Of a stretch of DNA of 64,000 bases, positions 38,670 to 52,739 are shown one piece after another. The translations under genes were made by a program, and so were the position numbers. The notes beneath the pieces were generated by a model. It saw only the letters and a list, made by a program, of their open reading frames with translations, was not told where the DNA came from and made no database searches. How positions within the stretch are numbered: the first letter of the stretch is position 1; each line of letters begins with the position of its first letter. The DNA is from Casuarius casuarius (lineage: Eukaryota > Chordata > Aves > Casuariiformes > Casuariidae): positions 5,287,644 through 5,351,643 of the forward strand of contig PTFA01000020.1 in assembly GCA_003342895.1 (NCBI GenBank), written 5' to 3'.

Positions 38670-40589
38670 GCTAAAGGCATGTGAGTGCAGGCCAGCGATT
38701 GTGCTCATCAAACAGGTACGTATTTCAATGCAGACAGAGTATTTTGGTGCATGAAACAGCAAGTGACACTTTCCCTGGTATGGTACACAGTAATGCAAAA
38801 TCTGCAAAATACTGTAAAAATATTAAAACATGATAATCCATCCTAAACTGGAATTAGTCACAGCTAATACAAATTTCAGTGGAAAAACGACACTTTCACA
38901 TTGGCCAATAACGTTGTTCTCTGTTTTGAGCTCAGTATAATTATTAACAACCAAAGAAGTAACAGACAACCTGAGGACAAAGAAAGTTACCTACCAAACA
39001 TGTATTTCCCTGAAGGGGTGATATTTTATTTAGAAAGCTTCCACTCCCTCCCATTCATACAGTCAAATGATTAGCTGCATATTTTACATTTCTACAATAA
39101 TGGGCTACTTACTAATACTAGCTACAAATGAGTTCTTTCAGAAGTAAACACATCAAATCACATAAGTAGAAAAATCAGAACAATAACATTTACTGCACAC
39201 TCAAGAGTGTTTTGAAAAAGCTTCTCTACACATATACCTAAAAAGGCTAAGTATTTGCAGAATTCACAGTGTTCCCAAAATTATTTACGGTAGAGTAACT
39301 TAGTGTCTGGAAGAATTGTCAAATTTTAAAGTTAGCCACCAATATATATATATAAATAGCAGCTTAAGATAATGACACTTTAAGTACACTGATTAATGAC
39401 CAGTGCTCTCTATATATGAAGGCAAACTAACAAAAATAGACTTTTACTCCAAGATACTAAAACATGCACTGGACACTTTATCAAAGGAAATAAGATGATA
39501 AATAAAGTAAGCAGTCAGAATATTTCAGTGCCTGCAGGTTAAACAGCAATTTAATAGTACACTTTTTACCAGTTGTTTATAACACCTCATAGTTTCTCTA
39601 GCCGCCTGATGAAAAATATACTGGTGTCTGGTGCTATATTTATGTTTAAAACACTACAGTTTGGTGTGCTGATGCCAGCAGAATATCCCCCATTCCAAAC
39701 TTTGCTATCTTACCACTATTTTACCATCAATTGTTCAGTAGGATAACTAAAAAATATACTTCCAAGATCTGCTTTAAATCCTTCAAAGGCTGACACATTG
39801 TCTATTCCCCAACCTGAAGCATCAAAAGTCTTTAGGTGCCAAATTTAGCAGCATTGGCTTCCCATATGTCTGCAGAACATCCACAGCAGGATGCAGAGCC
39901 TCTGAATTAGGCAGTTACCACCCTCTAATGTGCGTATGGGGAGCATAAACACTTAACTTAGATATTCAAATGATAAATGCCTGAAGTTTTATGATAGAAA
40001 CAGCTTGATTATGAGTGTTTCCACTGAGTTCAAGAGGAGGGTTTGGGATAAGATTTCTCCAATGGCTAATTGACCAGTGTTTTTTCCCCTATCTTCACAG
40101 AGCTTTATAATCTCCAGCCCATGCACAGGGCTACCACCATACCACCTGCTAAATGCATAACATCGCCTGTTCCCTTAGCTTAGTCATTACTCTTTCTCTA
40201 CATGGACAGACTTCCTCCTTCACATAGCGCTCAAGAAAAGGTACAAAGATGTCAGTGCTGTGAAGACTGCTTGGAGTGATCCAACAGCAATAGATGTAAA
40301 CCCTTCGAGGGTTTTGATCTAAACTTGTAGTTCCTTCCTCCTTCAGTCAACACTCATGCATTCAAAACCAAAACCACATAAACCACCAAAATAATTTTAA
40401 CACAAAACCTTGAAGAATGATGTAAAGCAAGTACATTCTAAATCAAGAAAATAATTAGGATTTTAATCATAAGCTTAAACTTCACAGCCCTCCTGTGAAG
40501 GAAAGACCACCCCTTGCAATATGGGGGATGTACTGACTTCACTTGTCAGAGAGACGAAAGAAAACACAAAGCAATGATAACAAAAGCAC

Positions 40590-40627
40590 GATAGGAAACA
40601 ATGCTAAATGCTAAGTCGGGAAACAAA
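40590..40627 (+). repeat. 38-bp duplicated segment, copy 2
   Basis: Partner of 38632-38669, with five substitutions and no gaps. Confidence 0.65.
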
Positions 40628-41258
40628 TATCAGAGTAGAAAATGAAATAAACCTGAAAGTGGCTAGATTACAAGGCCAAAGCAGGCCATATCTTTAGCCA
40701 AAAAAGGCACAGATACAATGGCGCACACGACAAGAATGCATCTTTCCCCTCAAGCATCATTAATTCAACAGAGACTCCTACAGCACCTCAAAGCTCTTCT
40801 TGAAAGGACAATGCAATTCATAAGTTTTTGTTGCACTCAATTACATATGCGCGAGAGATCATTACTTGGATTAAATGCTTAATATAAGATCATACGTTTC
40901 AATTCATCCTCTTGTCTTACTTCAGAGTGGAGCTATAACATTCTACCAGCCTGCACTACACTCGCCTCGGATATCCTTTCCAGCACCATAAATATTGTTG
41001 AACAGGACAGCGAACAGCACAGACTTTCACGCTCACCTGACTAAAGACTGTTTTTAAAGGACAGTCTTGATTTTTCTCTGTAATAAGAATTAAAGAAAAA
41101 GAAAAGATTTATGAGTAAGCCATTGTCTGGTTTGAGCTATGTTACAACATGACACAGAACATTAAGCTTTGCAACAAGACTAAACGTTTTTTATTTCTCT
41201 TTTGGCATTCCATACCCAATGGACTGTATAGCAATTTTAAAGTTTTTATTTTTGCTAT

Positions 41259-41275
41259 AAAAGGTCATTTGACTT
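41259..41275 (+). promoter_or_regulatory. extended nuclear-receptor-like motif, copy 1
   Basis: AAAAGGTCATTTGACTT: an A-rich extension plus AGGTCA, then a near-inverted half site two bases later. An identical 17-mer lies at 41568-41584. Confidence 0.3.
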
Positions 41276-41567
41276 TCTCTCCATTGTAATACGTATTTTA
41301 TTTAATAAACTTTATAATAATAAAAAACTACTAAAAAACACTGCTCTATTCAAGGATTAGTATTCAGAGGAGGTTCACTGAGTTCCATTAGTTTCAGCAT
41401 CTGTGTTCTAAGCTGCAGACAGCTTCAAAAGTAGCTATTGAGGTAATATGCGGCTTCATTTACAAAGGAAATTGGATGCTTAATGCATTTTATAATGCAA
41501 TAGCAATAAAGTGGTAGTATTTGCATAAAACAGCCCACCATAATAGCAGGTGCTGATCCTGCCTGAG

Positions 41568-41584
41568 AAAAGGTCATTTGACTT
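41568..41584 (+). promoter_or_regulatory. extended nuclear-receptor-like motif, copy 2
   Basis: Identical 17-mer to 41259-41275, same strand, 309 bases downstream. Confidence 0.3.
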
Positions 41585-44500
41585 CGGCTAACTCAGTGTG
41601 GGCTCGTTACTCCATCTGGATATATATTACCATGGAGCTCAGCAAAGTCCATGTTACAAAAAGCCACAGTTAGGAAGGTTTGTTACCTCATCTGTGCCTA
41701 GAAAAGCCAACTGCATGGAAAGAGGAAACATTTCAACTCAGCAAATTGCATGAACCGTTTTGTGGAGAACAGACCGGCCAGAAAGGATTGATCATGGCCT
41801 CATAAAGATCTGCATTCCCTTCTGTTTACACTACAGCTGCTTGGAGGAGGAGACAGAAAACGGCCCACTGGAAACCTCTTTCTGATGTCAGATTTTTAGC
41901 CAGCGTTTGTTGGCATAGTTCTTTTGTTTTTGCTACAGCTATGTTGGTTTATATCAGGTGAAGGATGTGTATATCCACTGAGTATATTTAATGTATGTGG
42001 CACAAATGAGTATTTTAGAAAGTACACGTGGTCGAATTCAAAGAATTTGGAGGAGACAGTGGCCATTACCACCACTATACTGACTGGACTGCACCACTGG
42101 AATTGTAAAACGCATTTGTGAAAGTTTGGCATTTCAAGTGGATTTTAAATGGTTTGATCATTCTGTTTTGTAGGATCAGAGTCTTTGAATTCACCTATTA
42201 TTTCTTAGAATTATCACATCATGTTAGTGATGCAGATCATGTTTTCTTCTTTTGAATATGTATTTATGTAGGTTTGATTCAAACCCGAAATACAAAACTG
42301 AATTCTCAATGATCTTCCTATATTCACTTCAACAACATGCAAAGCAGAAACTTTCAGTTTTTAATCTGCTCGAGAGGGGAACACTCTCAAAACAGAACCA
42401 TGCCTGGAAAATACCCATACTGTATCTCAGCAATTGTATAAGCATGCAGGAGATAATCAAAACTGTGAGTTCAAGTTCATTACAGCCTCATTTCAAGTTT
42501 CATCTGGGAATTAAACTTAAATTGAGACTGAAATTAGTTTTGTTATCCCTGTTGTGCTGCACAGAGGAAGATTCTTTGTGACAATAGGGAGAATGATTGC
42601 CTTTGGGGCTGAAAACAGAATTTGAGATGCCTCTGTCATAAAATAATCTCAAAAAAATCAGCTAAGACTAAGATGCCTTTCTGGACTACTGTGCTATGTG
42701 TTTGTTCAGCATCCTTTTACCTGTGAATACCTTCTGCCTGAAAGTGAGGAAAACTGTCCGATTTGAAAAGTGCTAATACTCTTAAGTTTCAATATCCTCC
42801 CTGAAACACCAAGAACAATACCTATATCACATAACAATATACAGAAAGTGACTGATTTTTCCAGTACTTCTGCCTCAGTAAAATCTTCATCTAGAAATAT
42901 TTTCTCCTGAAGATAGTAAAGCTATAGTAAAGCAGACATGAAGGTCTGAAGTCTTCTAATGAGGTTTTAATTGCCAGTCAAAGAATGCAAAAAAGTCAGA
43001 AATCATGCTGATACTGAAAAAGCTCTCTAAAAACTGTCTTGTACATGCCTTGTAGAAATATTTTTAAGTATGTAAACTATTTTAGAAAATTCATTTCATT
43101 AGGTCACATACTAAAGCAACATGTGACAAAACAAAATGTGCCACTTCCTGTATTTTCACATTTCCTTTGAATTATGTATGGGTACGTTGTTCTATGGCTA
43201 TACCACACAGACCACCATAGTTAGGAAGCCAAAGCTTACTATACACAATGTTGCCTCATTAATGCACTACCAAAAGGTGATTTCAACTCTCTTTAACCAG
43301 AAAAACAACCTACCAAGTTTTAGTCTACCAGAGCTACAAATTATAGCCAGATAGGCAATAGCCTTGCTCACAAAAAAATACTATTTCCACAGAATACAGC
43401 ATAAGCATGAAGCCATATCCATATTAAGAGCTTCATGAAACAGTGTAATTTTTCCTTCATAAATAGCAAAAGGAAGCGAGTTGCAATGAGAATGCAAGAG
43501 AGTATCCTATGTAATGAAACAAGGGCATAACTGGGGAAAAAACAATCTTACAGAAATAAAATGAACACCCATCTATGCGACAGCACCTCTTGGGCTACTT
43601 CTGTTGCACAACGAGGTGAAAAATAAACAGCACAGTAGCAGTCTTACATGTACTAGCTCATTTTCAGGATGAATTCAAGTAGCATCTTCATGTGGCAAGC
43701 TATGTTAGCTTGGGTAACAGAAATGTCAAATTATATTTAAAGCAACTGCCTACAAATTTGCCGAGAATGCCATTGTAGCAAAAAATTCCTACAGAGAAAG
43801 AGGGTGCAGGGAGCAACTTTCTCCCCTGGGCAGCAACACAGTAAGAATGCAAGGTAAGACTTTCTGTAGTATTATGTTGAGGGAGGACTATCTGCCAACA
43901 CTCGCCTAGTGCACACACCAGTGCCCAGGAGGTGAAGAGGCTTCAACCATGCAGCCAGCACCCTGGTCTCCTTATGTTAGCACGAACCCAAGTAACAAAA
44001 GTGTGTCGGGAAAACAGTAATCAATGTGTAAAGTAGTGAAGGTCAGTAAGGGAATGAACCTTATAAACATTTCTACTGCACATTTGAGGGCAGCAATGTG
44101 ACTTTACAGCTCTGAAAATAAGCCAGCTGATGAGAAGAGGCTTCTGTTTAGGAAGTATAAACGGATTCAATTTCCAGCAAAGAAAAGGTCTGTGTGGTCA
44201 TGAGTGAATGTCTTGACGTCTCTTTACCAACTTTTTCCAGGTGAAATGTGAAAAAGATACAAGTGCGTTTCCTTTATCTCAGCCTTTGCCCGTCAGTTGT
44301 AAACATTTTGAGTCAAAAATGTCCGACAGAAAATGGTGTTTGTATATCTGCTCAAATCTCAGCTCTTGGCCAGGGCATCCTACTTTTACTATACTTAACT
44401 AGTGATTAAATCAAACACATTTAGTACATATGTAGCTTAGCACGTTAGTAGTTGCCACATGAATGGGAAAGTGGAGAATAGGATACAAGTTAATAAAGTA

Positions 44501-47500
44501 TTAGACAATTTTATATTTCTTTCAGGAAACAAACTCAAGTTATAGAATATTTAAGGGAAAGAGGAGTTCTTTGAAAGAATCTGGCAACATAAACCAGCAG
44601 CAATATATAAGAAAGATAAAGAGAGCATATTTTAAGTACATACTGATGACAACAGAAAAGTTGAAACGATGATTATAGTGAACACGTCATAAAGACATTT
44701 AGGAAACTCATTAATAAATATTCTAAACTGTGATATTATCATCAAAATCGACTCTTCTAGAACTCCAGAATGAGCTCATGTGCCCTTTAGAACGAGATAT
44801 TATCTTAACTGTTTGTCTTTTAAAGTTGTGATGCTATTCTCTCTCATCATTTCAAAACCAAGTAATAATATTTTTGACAGGGTTCCAGTTAGCCATTTTT
44901 ATTAGCTTTCCTAAGGCATTCAGTGTAACATCTATTTTATTTCATGAAATAGACTTAGGAAAAAAAATCATGCCAACTGTAGTTCAGCTAAGTGAACTAA
45001 AACAAATGGTACTAAATGGGTTGATTTTTATTTCCTGGTTGAAATGTACAACTAATGAAATCCCACAACAACCTACCGTGGAGCCTCCCATCTTCTATCA
45101 CAACATCACAAGGTAATCTGCCGGAACTTCCTCAGCAAACCTTTCTGTTACTGATTACTTTGTATTCTGTAGATGCTTCACTGTCAACAGTCATAAATGA
45201 GTTATAAAGGGATTTAAATAAAATCAACAACTTTGGAGCAGCAATTTTTGCAAAATGCATATTAAAAAAACCACTATTTTGACAGGAATGATACAGTCTC
45301 ATCAAACCTGCCAGTTCATATCAGAAATCAATCAGACAATCCTAGAACAAGATCTTTCTTATAAATATATGCATATGTGACCAGACTGCTCCTTAATCCA
45401 TTTTTTGAAGAATTGAAACTAGTTCCTCCTATCTGACAATGCTGAGTGTTGCCTGAGGAGGATCTGTGGCTGACTTTTTTTAAGCAAGGTTTAGCTCACT
45501 GACCTGCTAATAATAATAGTCAGCTGATGCCTTTTTAGCCTCTCTTCCTGTAGAAACAAAGCTTACATGGTTGTGCTTGGCATGAGGGGAAGGACAATGC
45601 ATCTGTGTATCCCAGCAATCTTTGGGCATGTTGACTGAGTTCAGCTAAATCTGAATGAGGGATAAGAATCTCAGAGATTATTGTGTTCTCACCAGCTTTA
45701 GGAAATAGGCAGCCAAGTTGAGGAGAGACACTGTAAAAGGAGAAGGCTGTTGCATGAGTTTGAAGTTTATATATCAGAAAACCTACATGATGAATGAGGA
45801 GGGCAGGAACAGAAGGAACCTCCTCTATTCTAACTAGGAGGCTGGGTCCTATACCCGAAATATTTCATCTCATGACAGACACTACAGGGAACAGCAGTTT
45901 CCTTCCCAGCTTCTGATCTCCCTTGCCTGTGGGACTTGGAGCATGGCTGACGGCTCTCGTCTGCCTGGGATCCAAGGACCCTGCACAGGTAGAAACTCTG
46001 TCCTGGCACCTTCCTGGGGCACTGCAGGTGTCTCCAGTTGGAGAAAAGAGCCAAGTGCAGGCTCCCACTGCTGGAAGATGATGAAAACAAGTGGCAACAT
46101 CCTGGCTGAGGAGAGAGGATGAGATGGCAGAAAAGTAAGCTCAAAGCAGAGCACAAAATACAGCACTGCAGATGCACACCCATGCCCAGTGATTTGGGCA
46201 TCAGGTGTATTCAGAATCACAATACTACTACACATTCACTAAACCCCAGGACTGCAGAAACCATTTCAGCTATTATACTGTAGGAGTCAACTGTGGAGTG
46301 ATTTGGCTGTGAGTTTTGGGAAGACTTCACCTTTCCTTTCCATTAACTTCCTTATAAACACAATTCCTATTCCTACAGATTGTAATCGATGCTCAGGGTA
46401 TTAAGAATGCAAGTTCTCAAAACAATCTCCTGAGTTCATCTCTGAGTGCTCCAGAGAACAGGACAGCAAGACAAAGCTGCTGGTTCTCTTACTGCCTGTA
46501 GTTCTGGCCATCATGGAAACATCATCATGGAAGCAGGAAATCTACAATAAGTAAATAATTGCCCAGATGGGAACTCCCTTTGTTACCCTAGTGCAAAACA
46601 TCTGCTAGGACTTCTACTGCAAGGAAACTCTGAGAAACTTGTTGCTGCTAGGTAAAATAATCCAGTGAAAGTCTTCCAGTAGTTGCTGTAACAATGAGGA
46701 CACATTTAAGAAACCACTGCTAAAACTCATCATGAATACACCGAGCAATGCTGCTGTCAAAAGAGTTTTCAAAAACATCATATGAAGGTGATACCGCAGG
46801 AGAGAAAGGAATAGGGAAACACTGGGTGGGAAGAGGAAGTAGAGCTCAGAAGAGCTGACTGAAGGAGAAAGGAAAAAAAAAATGCAGAAAGCTTACAGAT
46901 GGAAGAACTTTGGAACAAGGATGCTAGATGAGAAGAACAGGATGATTGCTTCAGTGGGGACTACTCCTGGAGAAGAAACTAAGTTGGATGAAGGGATTAA
47001 GGGAGCCTAAAATGAGAACAAAAATAGACCTAAAACATTTCCCTATGATCTGTGTTGTCTACATAAGCCAACTAGAGCTATAGCCTGACACTGCATCATC
47101 TTTCTCCTAAAGAAATACAGAACCTTCTATTACAAAGCAACTTTCCAGAACAACTGCTAGTCATTACTCTTTTCTGTATTACTTTTTTCTGTATTGTGCA
47201 TTTCTCCACAGCTTGTACATGGCTGGGACTGCAGGGAGGAAGTTACTAGTTCTCCCTGCCGATGTTACGTTATTCTGAGAATAATACAGTTTTGGAGGCA
47301 GATAAATTCTTGCAGAGATTGAAACCACAATAATTTTAACCAGATGCTGTATGCTATCAGTACCCACTTATTCTTCTCATTTCCTGCTCCTTTCTTATCT
47401 GAATTTTATGCTTGGCAGTGCTGCTTTTCATGAGAGCTTTAGCTGTACATGGTCAAAGCCAGGGTAATTCAGCTGTGGCTCATGGAGTTTTAACAGATAA

Positions 47501-49774
47501 TAAATATTCATGCAGGACTTTTCCTACCCACTTTCTCAGAGAAATCTTAATGGAAGTGAAATATAATAGAAAGAAACCTAGTATTACTCATTCTGGCAAG
47601 TAAAATGCATCTAATTCTGAATCGCAAGTAAGACTCAGTTTTTTGTGGAAGTTCTGAATAAGCAATGGTATAGAGCTAAAGTACCATATATGAAAAAGGC
47701 AATTAACAGAGTCTTCCACAGATAATTAGAAGGATCTTAAAAATGAACACAAAACAGTATTTCAAGCCAGTCTGACTGGTAATGTGTTGGATTTGCCTAA
47801 TCATGGCAGGAGAAGTCCAGGAAAACTATTGTCTGTAATCTATTTATGACAACAGTGATAGAAACATCTCATATAAAAGGGTTTTTTAGAAGTGCAAATA
47901 GTGTAAGTGCTTTCCTTTTGCTTTTTTAATTAAGGTGCAGTATTTAAATTCACTTTTGTACTAACAAATGATGTATCTTTTAAGATCTAGTCAGATTGTG
48001 GTAATAAATGAGAAAGTGAATTCATTGGGTAAGTTGTTGGAGGTTTTTTTGTTTGTTTTTACACTGAAAACTGAATGATCACAGTGTTCACTTGGTAATT
48101 ATCTACATTTTTTACTGTCTATACTGAAAAATTAAAACATTCGGGAAGAGGGAAGGCATAGTTCAATTCCCCACACTCTCATTTGGGTCACAATATGGCA
48201 GTACCACAATCTACTAGCAAGCATGGATATTAAATGGGCTAGGTAGCACATCATTTACCATGTCAATACATCAACATCTCAAGTGAGAGGGGGAAAAAAA
48301 AAGTAAAAATCAGAGCAGAACTGGGGTCGAGTTTTTGATCGGAATTCCATGAAATCTGGTTCTCCTCTGGAGAAGTGTATCATACACATGCTCAGGCAAG
48401 TGGCAAGAACTCCCTTCAGCAAAAAGATCATAGGGAATCATTTTTTTTCCCTCATTGCCACAAAGCTAAAAACTATCCATCTTGGCCAAACATTTTCTTT
48501 TTCAATGGAAAAGGAACATTTTTTCTCTAAGACACTGTGAATATGTTTTACAGGTCAGTAGTTAAAAATCTACCTTCAGGTTCCCAGTCTTCCTGAAGTA
48601 CAAACCCATATTCCCTGCATAATCAACAAAGGAGAAGCAGGTGCCTTTCAAGGATTTCCCCACCTAACTCTGCTGTCAAAATTTAAAATCAAAATGCTTT
48701 GCTTATGGTACTGCCTTCCTTCCTTGGACTGACAGGAAATTTTAGCACTTATTTTAGAAATACTAGGTGACTACATGCTGAATATTTAAGTGCTTCAGTG
48801 AGGTGGCCTACATCCATCTTTAGATAGTCATTATAAAGAGGATTAAAGGTGTTTTTTTTTTTTGAACGCTTTCCCCACAGTGATTAACCCAAGAATATTA
48901 AGATTCTACTTTCGACCGTTCGTTCATTTTGAGTGGTTAAAACTCAAACCTATAATGTCATTTAAAGAAAAAAGCCAAAAAACAAAACAGCAGTTCCTGG
49001 GCAATTACTAGCACCTCCACACTGAAGAGCAGGATTTCATATTATTCACCAAGATAATAAAGGTATGAGAGATCTAACTGTTGCCAAAGCCTGCTCCTGC
49101 AAGGATCTCAAATCACCTCTTCCTAACAGAGACTTGTTAAAATTCAGCAGGTATGTGCTTTGAGGAGTCAATCTAGGCTAAACATCATCCAGGTCCAGGT
49201 CAAGGGGCCAGGCAAGACTTCTCCTTGCTATTGTTCTCCTTGGCAGATGAAAACTGCTGCAATACCAAGCAGAGGAGATGAGGCAGGGCGACCGTCTCCG
49301 TTGCTCTCTCAGTGCAGTTACTGATGCTAGTGCCCAGGCTCTGAAGGAGGGGAGAAGGGCAAAGGCAGCCACACGTACCACAGAGGAGCGAGGAGCAACC
49401 AGAGGGAATTATTCAAGCAGCAGTCTGGTGAAAATGCAGAAGCACTATGAGAAGTTCCTAAGCTCAGCATGGGGACTGTGATGTGATGTTGATCAGAAGG
49501 AAGTCTGAAATGAGGTCTGCAAAGAAGTTGAAGCAGCGAGGTACAGGAAAAATGAAACCTCTCTAACAGTTAGAGAACATTCTCCTGCAAAATGTGGGCT
49601 TCAACATCTGACCCTGATCTATGAAACACAGATAAAATGTGTGACACTATATTATAAAACAACCATCAGTTTCACTTACTTTATTTGCCCATCTGAACCT
49701 GCTGATGACCTGCCTGAGTCTGTTATGGTGCAAATGATTAGGTGTGTTTGGGTTTGGGGTTTTTTAAAGTCTTA

Positions 49775-49782
<8 letters not shown>

Positions 49783-49813
<31 letters not shown>
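49783..49813. repeat. (TA)n microsatellite
   Basis: About 15 uninterrupted AT dinucleotides after an A run. Likely length-polymorphic. Confidence 0.95.
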
Positions 49814-49819
<6 letters not shown>

Positions 49820-50665
49820 CTTTAAAAACATATTATAAAAATGAAGTTTGTGAAATCAAGCACATATATTAGAAAACTCTAGAATTAACACAGCCTGTTT
49901 GAGCTACCATTTTGTCTGTAATGGTTGTCTGCGATTCTCCTCCTCCTTCCAGAAGGATGCTCAAAAATAAACTAAAAAGTTGTCCAACAAGGAGTCAATT
50001 GCACTGCTTCTTATTACATTTCATTACCATCTCTCCCCTCATTTTCTTTTCTTTCTGTCAGATGCAATGCATACTTGCTATTAAAAAAATAGTAATTTGG
50101 TTTTGGAAAACAAAATTGATGGTTGTCTGATTACACCAAATTGGACCTTGCTGTTACTTCCTGTGAAGCCCCTTTCAATAGATTAGGTAATGTAGATCTT
50201 TTGCCTGAAGTTTGTACCTCAAAAAGCTAAATGTTACATTTCTAAAGAAACATAGAATCAGATTAAAAAAAAAAAAAGTCCCTTTTAACTAGTGTTTACC
50301 CTGGGCTAAGCCCCTTGGGAAAAAAAGATGGGGAAGGTCGGTGTGAGGAGCACACGTGTGTGACTCCTGCAGGACTTCCCATGCACGCTGCTTCTGTGAC
50401 CACAAGAGCTCGCAGGGGCAGGGTGAAACCTGGGAGGGGACAGAAAGGGAAAGAGAGACTTGCAAATGGAGCTTGTGCCTCTCCTCCTGCCACTTTGGTC
50501 CCGCTTCCTAGTCCATGTAGCGATCACGACACCCGGCTGTTTCTTATAGGACCCTTCGTCAACACTTCCAAGTCCACGGTCTCTCTATGGATTCTGTCCA
50601 GATCATCTGGAAAGCCATGATTAAAAACAGCTGTCCTTCCTTAAATGCAAACATTTTTGAATGAA

Positions 50666-50671
50666 TTTATT
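50666..50671 (-). terminator. poly(A) signal downstream of the intronic open frame
   Basis: AATAAA on the minus strand 42 bases after the stop of the 113-codon frame. No A tract follows, which argues against a recent retrocopy insertion. Confidence 0.3.
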
Positions 50672-50712
50672 ATGTTGGTGATCCTTAAGAAACGATATCC
50701 TCAAACAGCTCT

Positions 50713-51051
50713 TTAAAAAGCAGTGATTTGCTTCATAATCAGGCCATCAAAAGCCAGTACCTTGTTGCCCACACCATTCATGCTTTGCACTTGTGCTTCA
50801 GTCAGCTTTTTGATAGGCAATTTATCTGAAATATCCTTGACTGCTATTGCAAGTGAAAACACTGTGTCCTGCACTGAATCAAATTTTGTATTCACTGTCT
50901 GAAACACTTGACAGGTATTGTGTCCTGCTAAGAATGACGGGGCTGAAAGCCTAGAGGCTTCACTGTATACAGTGCATTTGTTCCTTTGTTTGTTTGTTTT
51001 TACTTCTAAGGCTTTATTGGAAACATGCTCAAAATATAGGCGATTCTCAGT
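50713..51051 (-). pseudogene. unidentified 113-codon open frame in the INPP4B intron (possible exon or gene relic)
   Basis: On the minus strand the frame is open from an upstream TAA (51054-51052) to a TAA at 50715-50713, 112 sense codons without an ATG. The residues look protein-like: RLYFEHVSNKALEVK near the start, then SAPSFLAGHNTC, VNTKFDSVQDTVFSLAIAVK, DISDKLPIKKLTEAQVQ and an end in MKQITAF. An AATAAA lies 42 bases past the stop (50671-50666). Possible acceptors inside the frame (tttcag, tcttag) leave two bases before the first codon, which does not match the phase left by the INPP4B catalytic exon, so it is not simply another INPP4B last exon. It could be the 3' exon of a nested gene, a decayed retrocopy, a transposon-coded fragment, or chance. 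I do not recognise the family. Confidence 0.35.
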
Positions 51052-52739
51052 TTACGCTATGAGGCCTCCAAAATCACTGAAACACAGTCAATAAAAAACT
51101 AAAATTTAACAAGCTCAAACAAGAAAATCAAAGGAATTTTACAAAATTGCCTCATAGCGTGCTGCCTCCCAGGGTCCAACCTTCCTTAAGCAAGGGCCAA
51201 TTCTAAGGCTACGTAGAATCATGTAAGAGATACTGCAGTGAATTCAGATAAATCAGTTTTGTCTCTCTGCTGTCTCTTGGAATATAGTTGATACTGAATG
51301 ACAAGAAATACTCACCCGTTGGTGAATGAGGAAAAGAAGATTGCATCATTTGAACATGGCAGCAACATTAGAAATACTATTTTAGCATGATGTGAACTGT
51401 GAACACATGACGCAGAAGGAACAATACATTGATTCTCCTCATTCTGCACTATCCATGTCACTAAGATCAATGGAAGTCACAGACATATGCTGTAAGATGT
51501 AGAACTATTTATGGAATGAACACTCCTGTTTGAACATACACCTGAGTTAAAGCAACATAATGCCTAGAGTTATACCTCGGAGGCAAAGCCATATTTTATA
51601 TATTTGTAAGCAATAAAGCTTGAATTTCTATCATCGTTCACCACATTTTTCATAAGCTAGAAAAACAACTAATGGAAGGATTTTTGCAGAGTGGGTTTTC
51701 TGTTGTTGTAGTTTTCAGTGGGAAGGGGGGAGGCTTCTAAAGAAGTGATAAACATCATACAGTTTAATCACTATGAGGGACTAATTCTGCTTGCAACCTA
51801 ATCCATTAAATAAAAGCTGCTGGGAGTATTTCCCAGAACGACACCATGCAGCGTACACAAGAGCCAAACAAAAATTGAAAAACGTGAAATCGCCTCTGGC
51901 ATGCTTGAAATTCAAAGGCATATGGGGACATCAGCGAAGTCAGAAAGCAGTAGCACACAGAAGTCTAGCATCAACACCAAACCTTTCCTGGCAGCGAGAA
52001 AGCATAAACCCATCAGTACGTGCCTCCCTTTTACAACGGCTGCCGAGGCTGTGTCAACAGTGGCAGGAAAAAAGAAGCTTTAAAGCTACACAGGCACCTT
52101 TTAATTTTCACGTCTCGAAATCATGGCATTTCCAATAAGTGCTGCTTTTGAATCTCCATTTACTTTTACAACTCACTCTGTTTCACAGCACTTTCTATCT
52201 CCCACTGATAACTCTGGAAAGAAGCCTTTCCAAGATCAGTTCGGCCTGTTAGGATTCTGGATGTTAAAATGGAATTTTTCTTTTCTGCTCTTTCTTTTGA
52301 AAGGCTTAAAAGTGATTTGTGGCAATCATCATAAAGGGATTCGATTGACAGAGCTCAACGAAGTGATCTAGAGAAGATTCACCGGGGAAAGCGCTCCAAC
52401 TGTAAATTGAAAGGTGATCAAAGTTTTTCCTCTGTCTGCTCTTAAAACAAAATGATTTTTCGAAGCAAAAACCATTCTAAAACTTTCTAGAAGCAGTTAA
52501 TGAAAAGCTTAGAAATGCACAGCCTAACATTTTACATAACGCTCTGCACTAGTAATCAAACATGAAGAAAGGATAAATGGGCAAGCATCACAGCCAGTAA
52601 CAAACAACTCCCTCGCCCTTATTCAGACAAACCTCAAAAACATAGCTGCCAAACTTCCCTTAAATGAAATGGAAGAGATTTAACTAAAAGGTCACTACAT
52701 CGCTTCCTGTGAAAAATATGGCTTTTTTTCCTCCTCTAT

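Noticed and set aside
45830..46235. Overlapping 117-123-codon minus-strand frames
   Set aside because: Several frames overlap with no consistent codon pattern or splice context; the stretch is only moderately GC-rich.
49178..49481. Overlapping 67-codon frames in a mildly GC-rich stretch
   Set aside because: No family resemblance and no splice sites framing them.
50250..50300. Possible minus-strand CR1 tail (catagaatca then A run)
   Set aside because: Only about ten bases match the CR1 tail; the following sequence does not continue as CR1.
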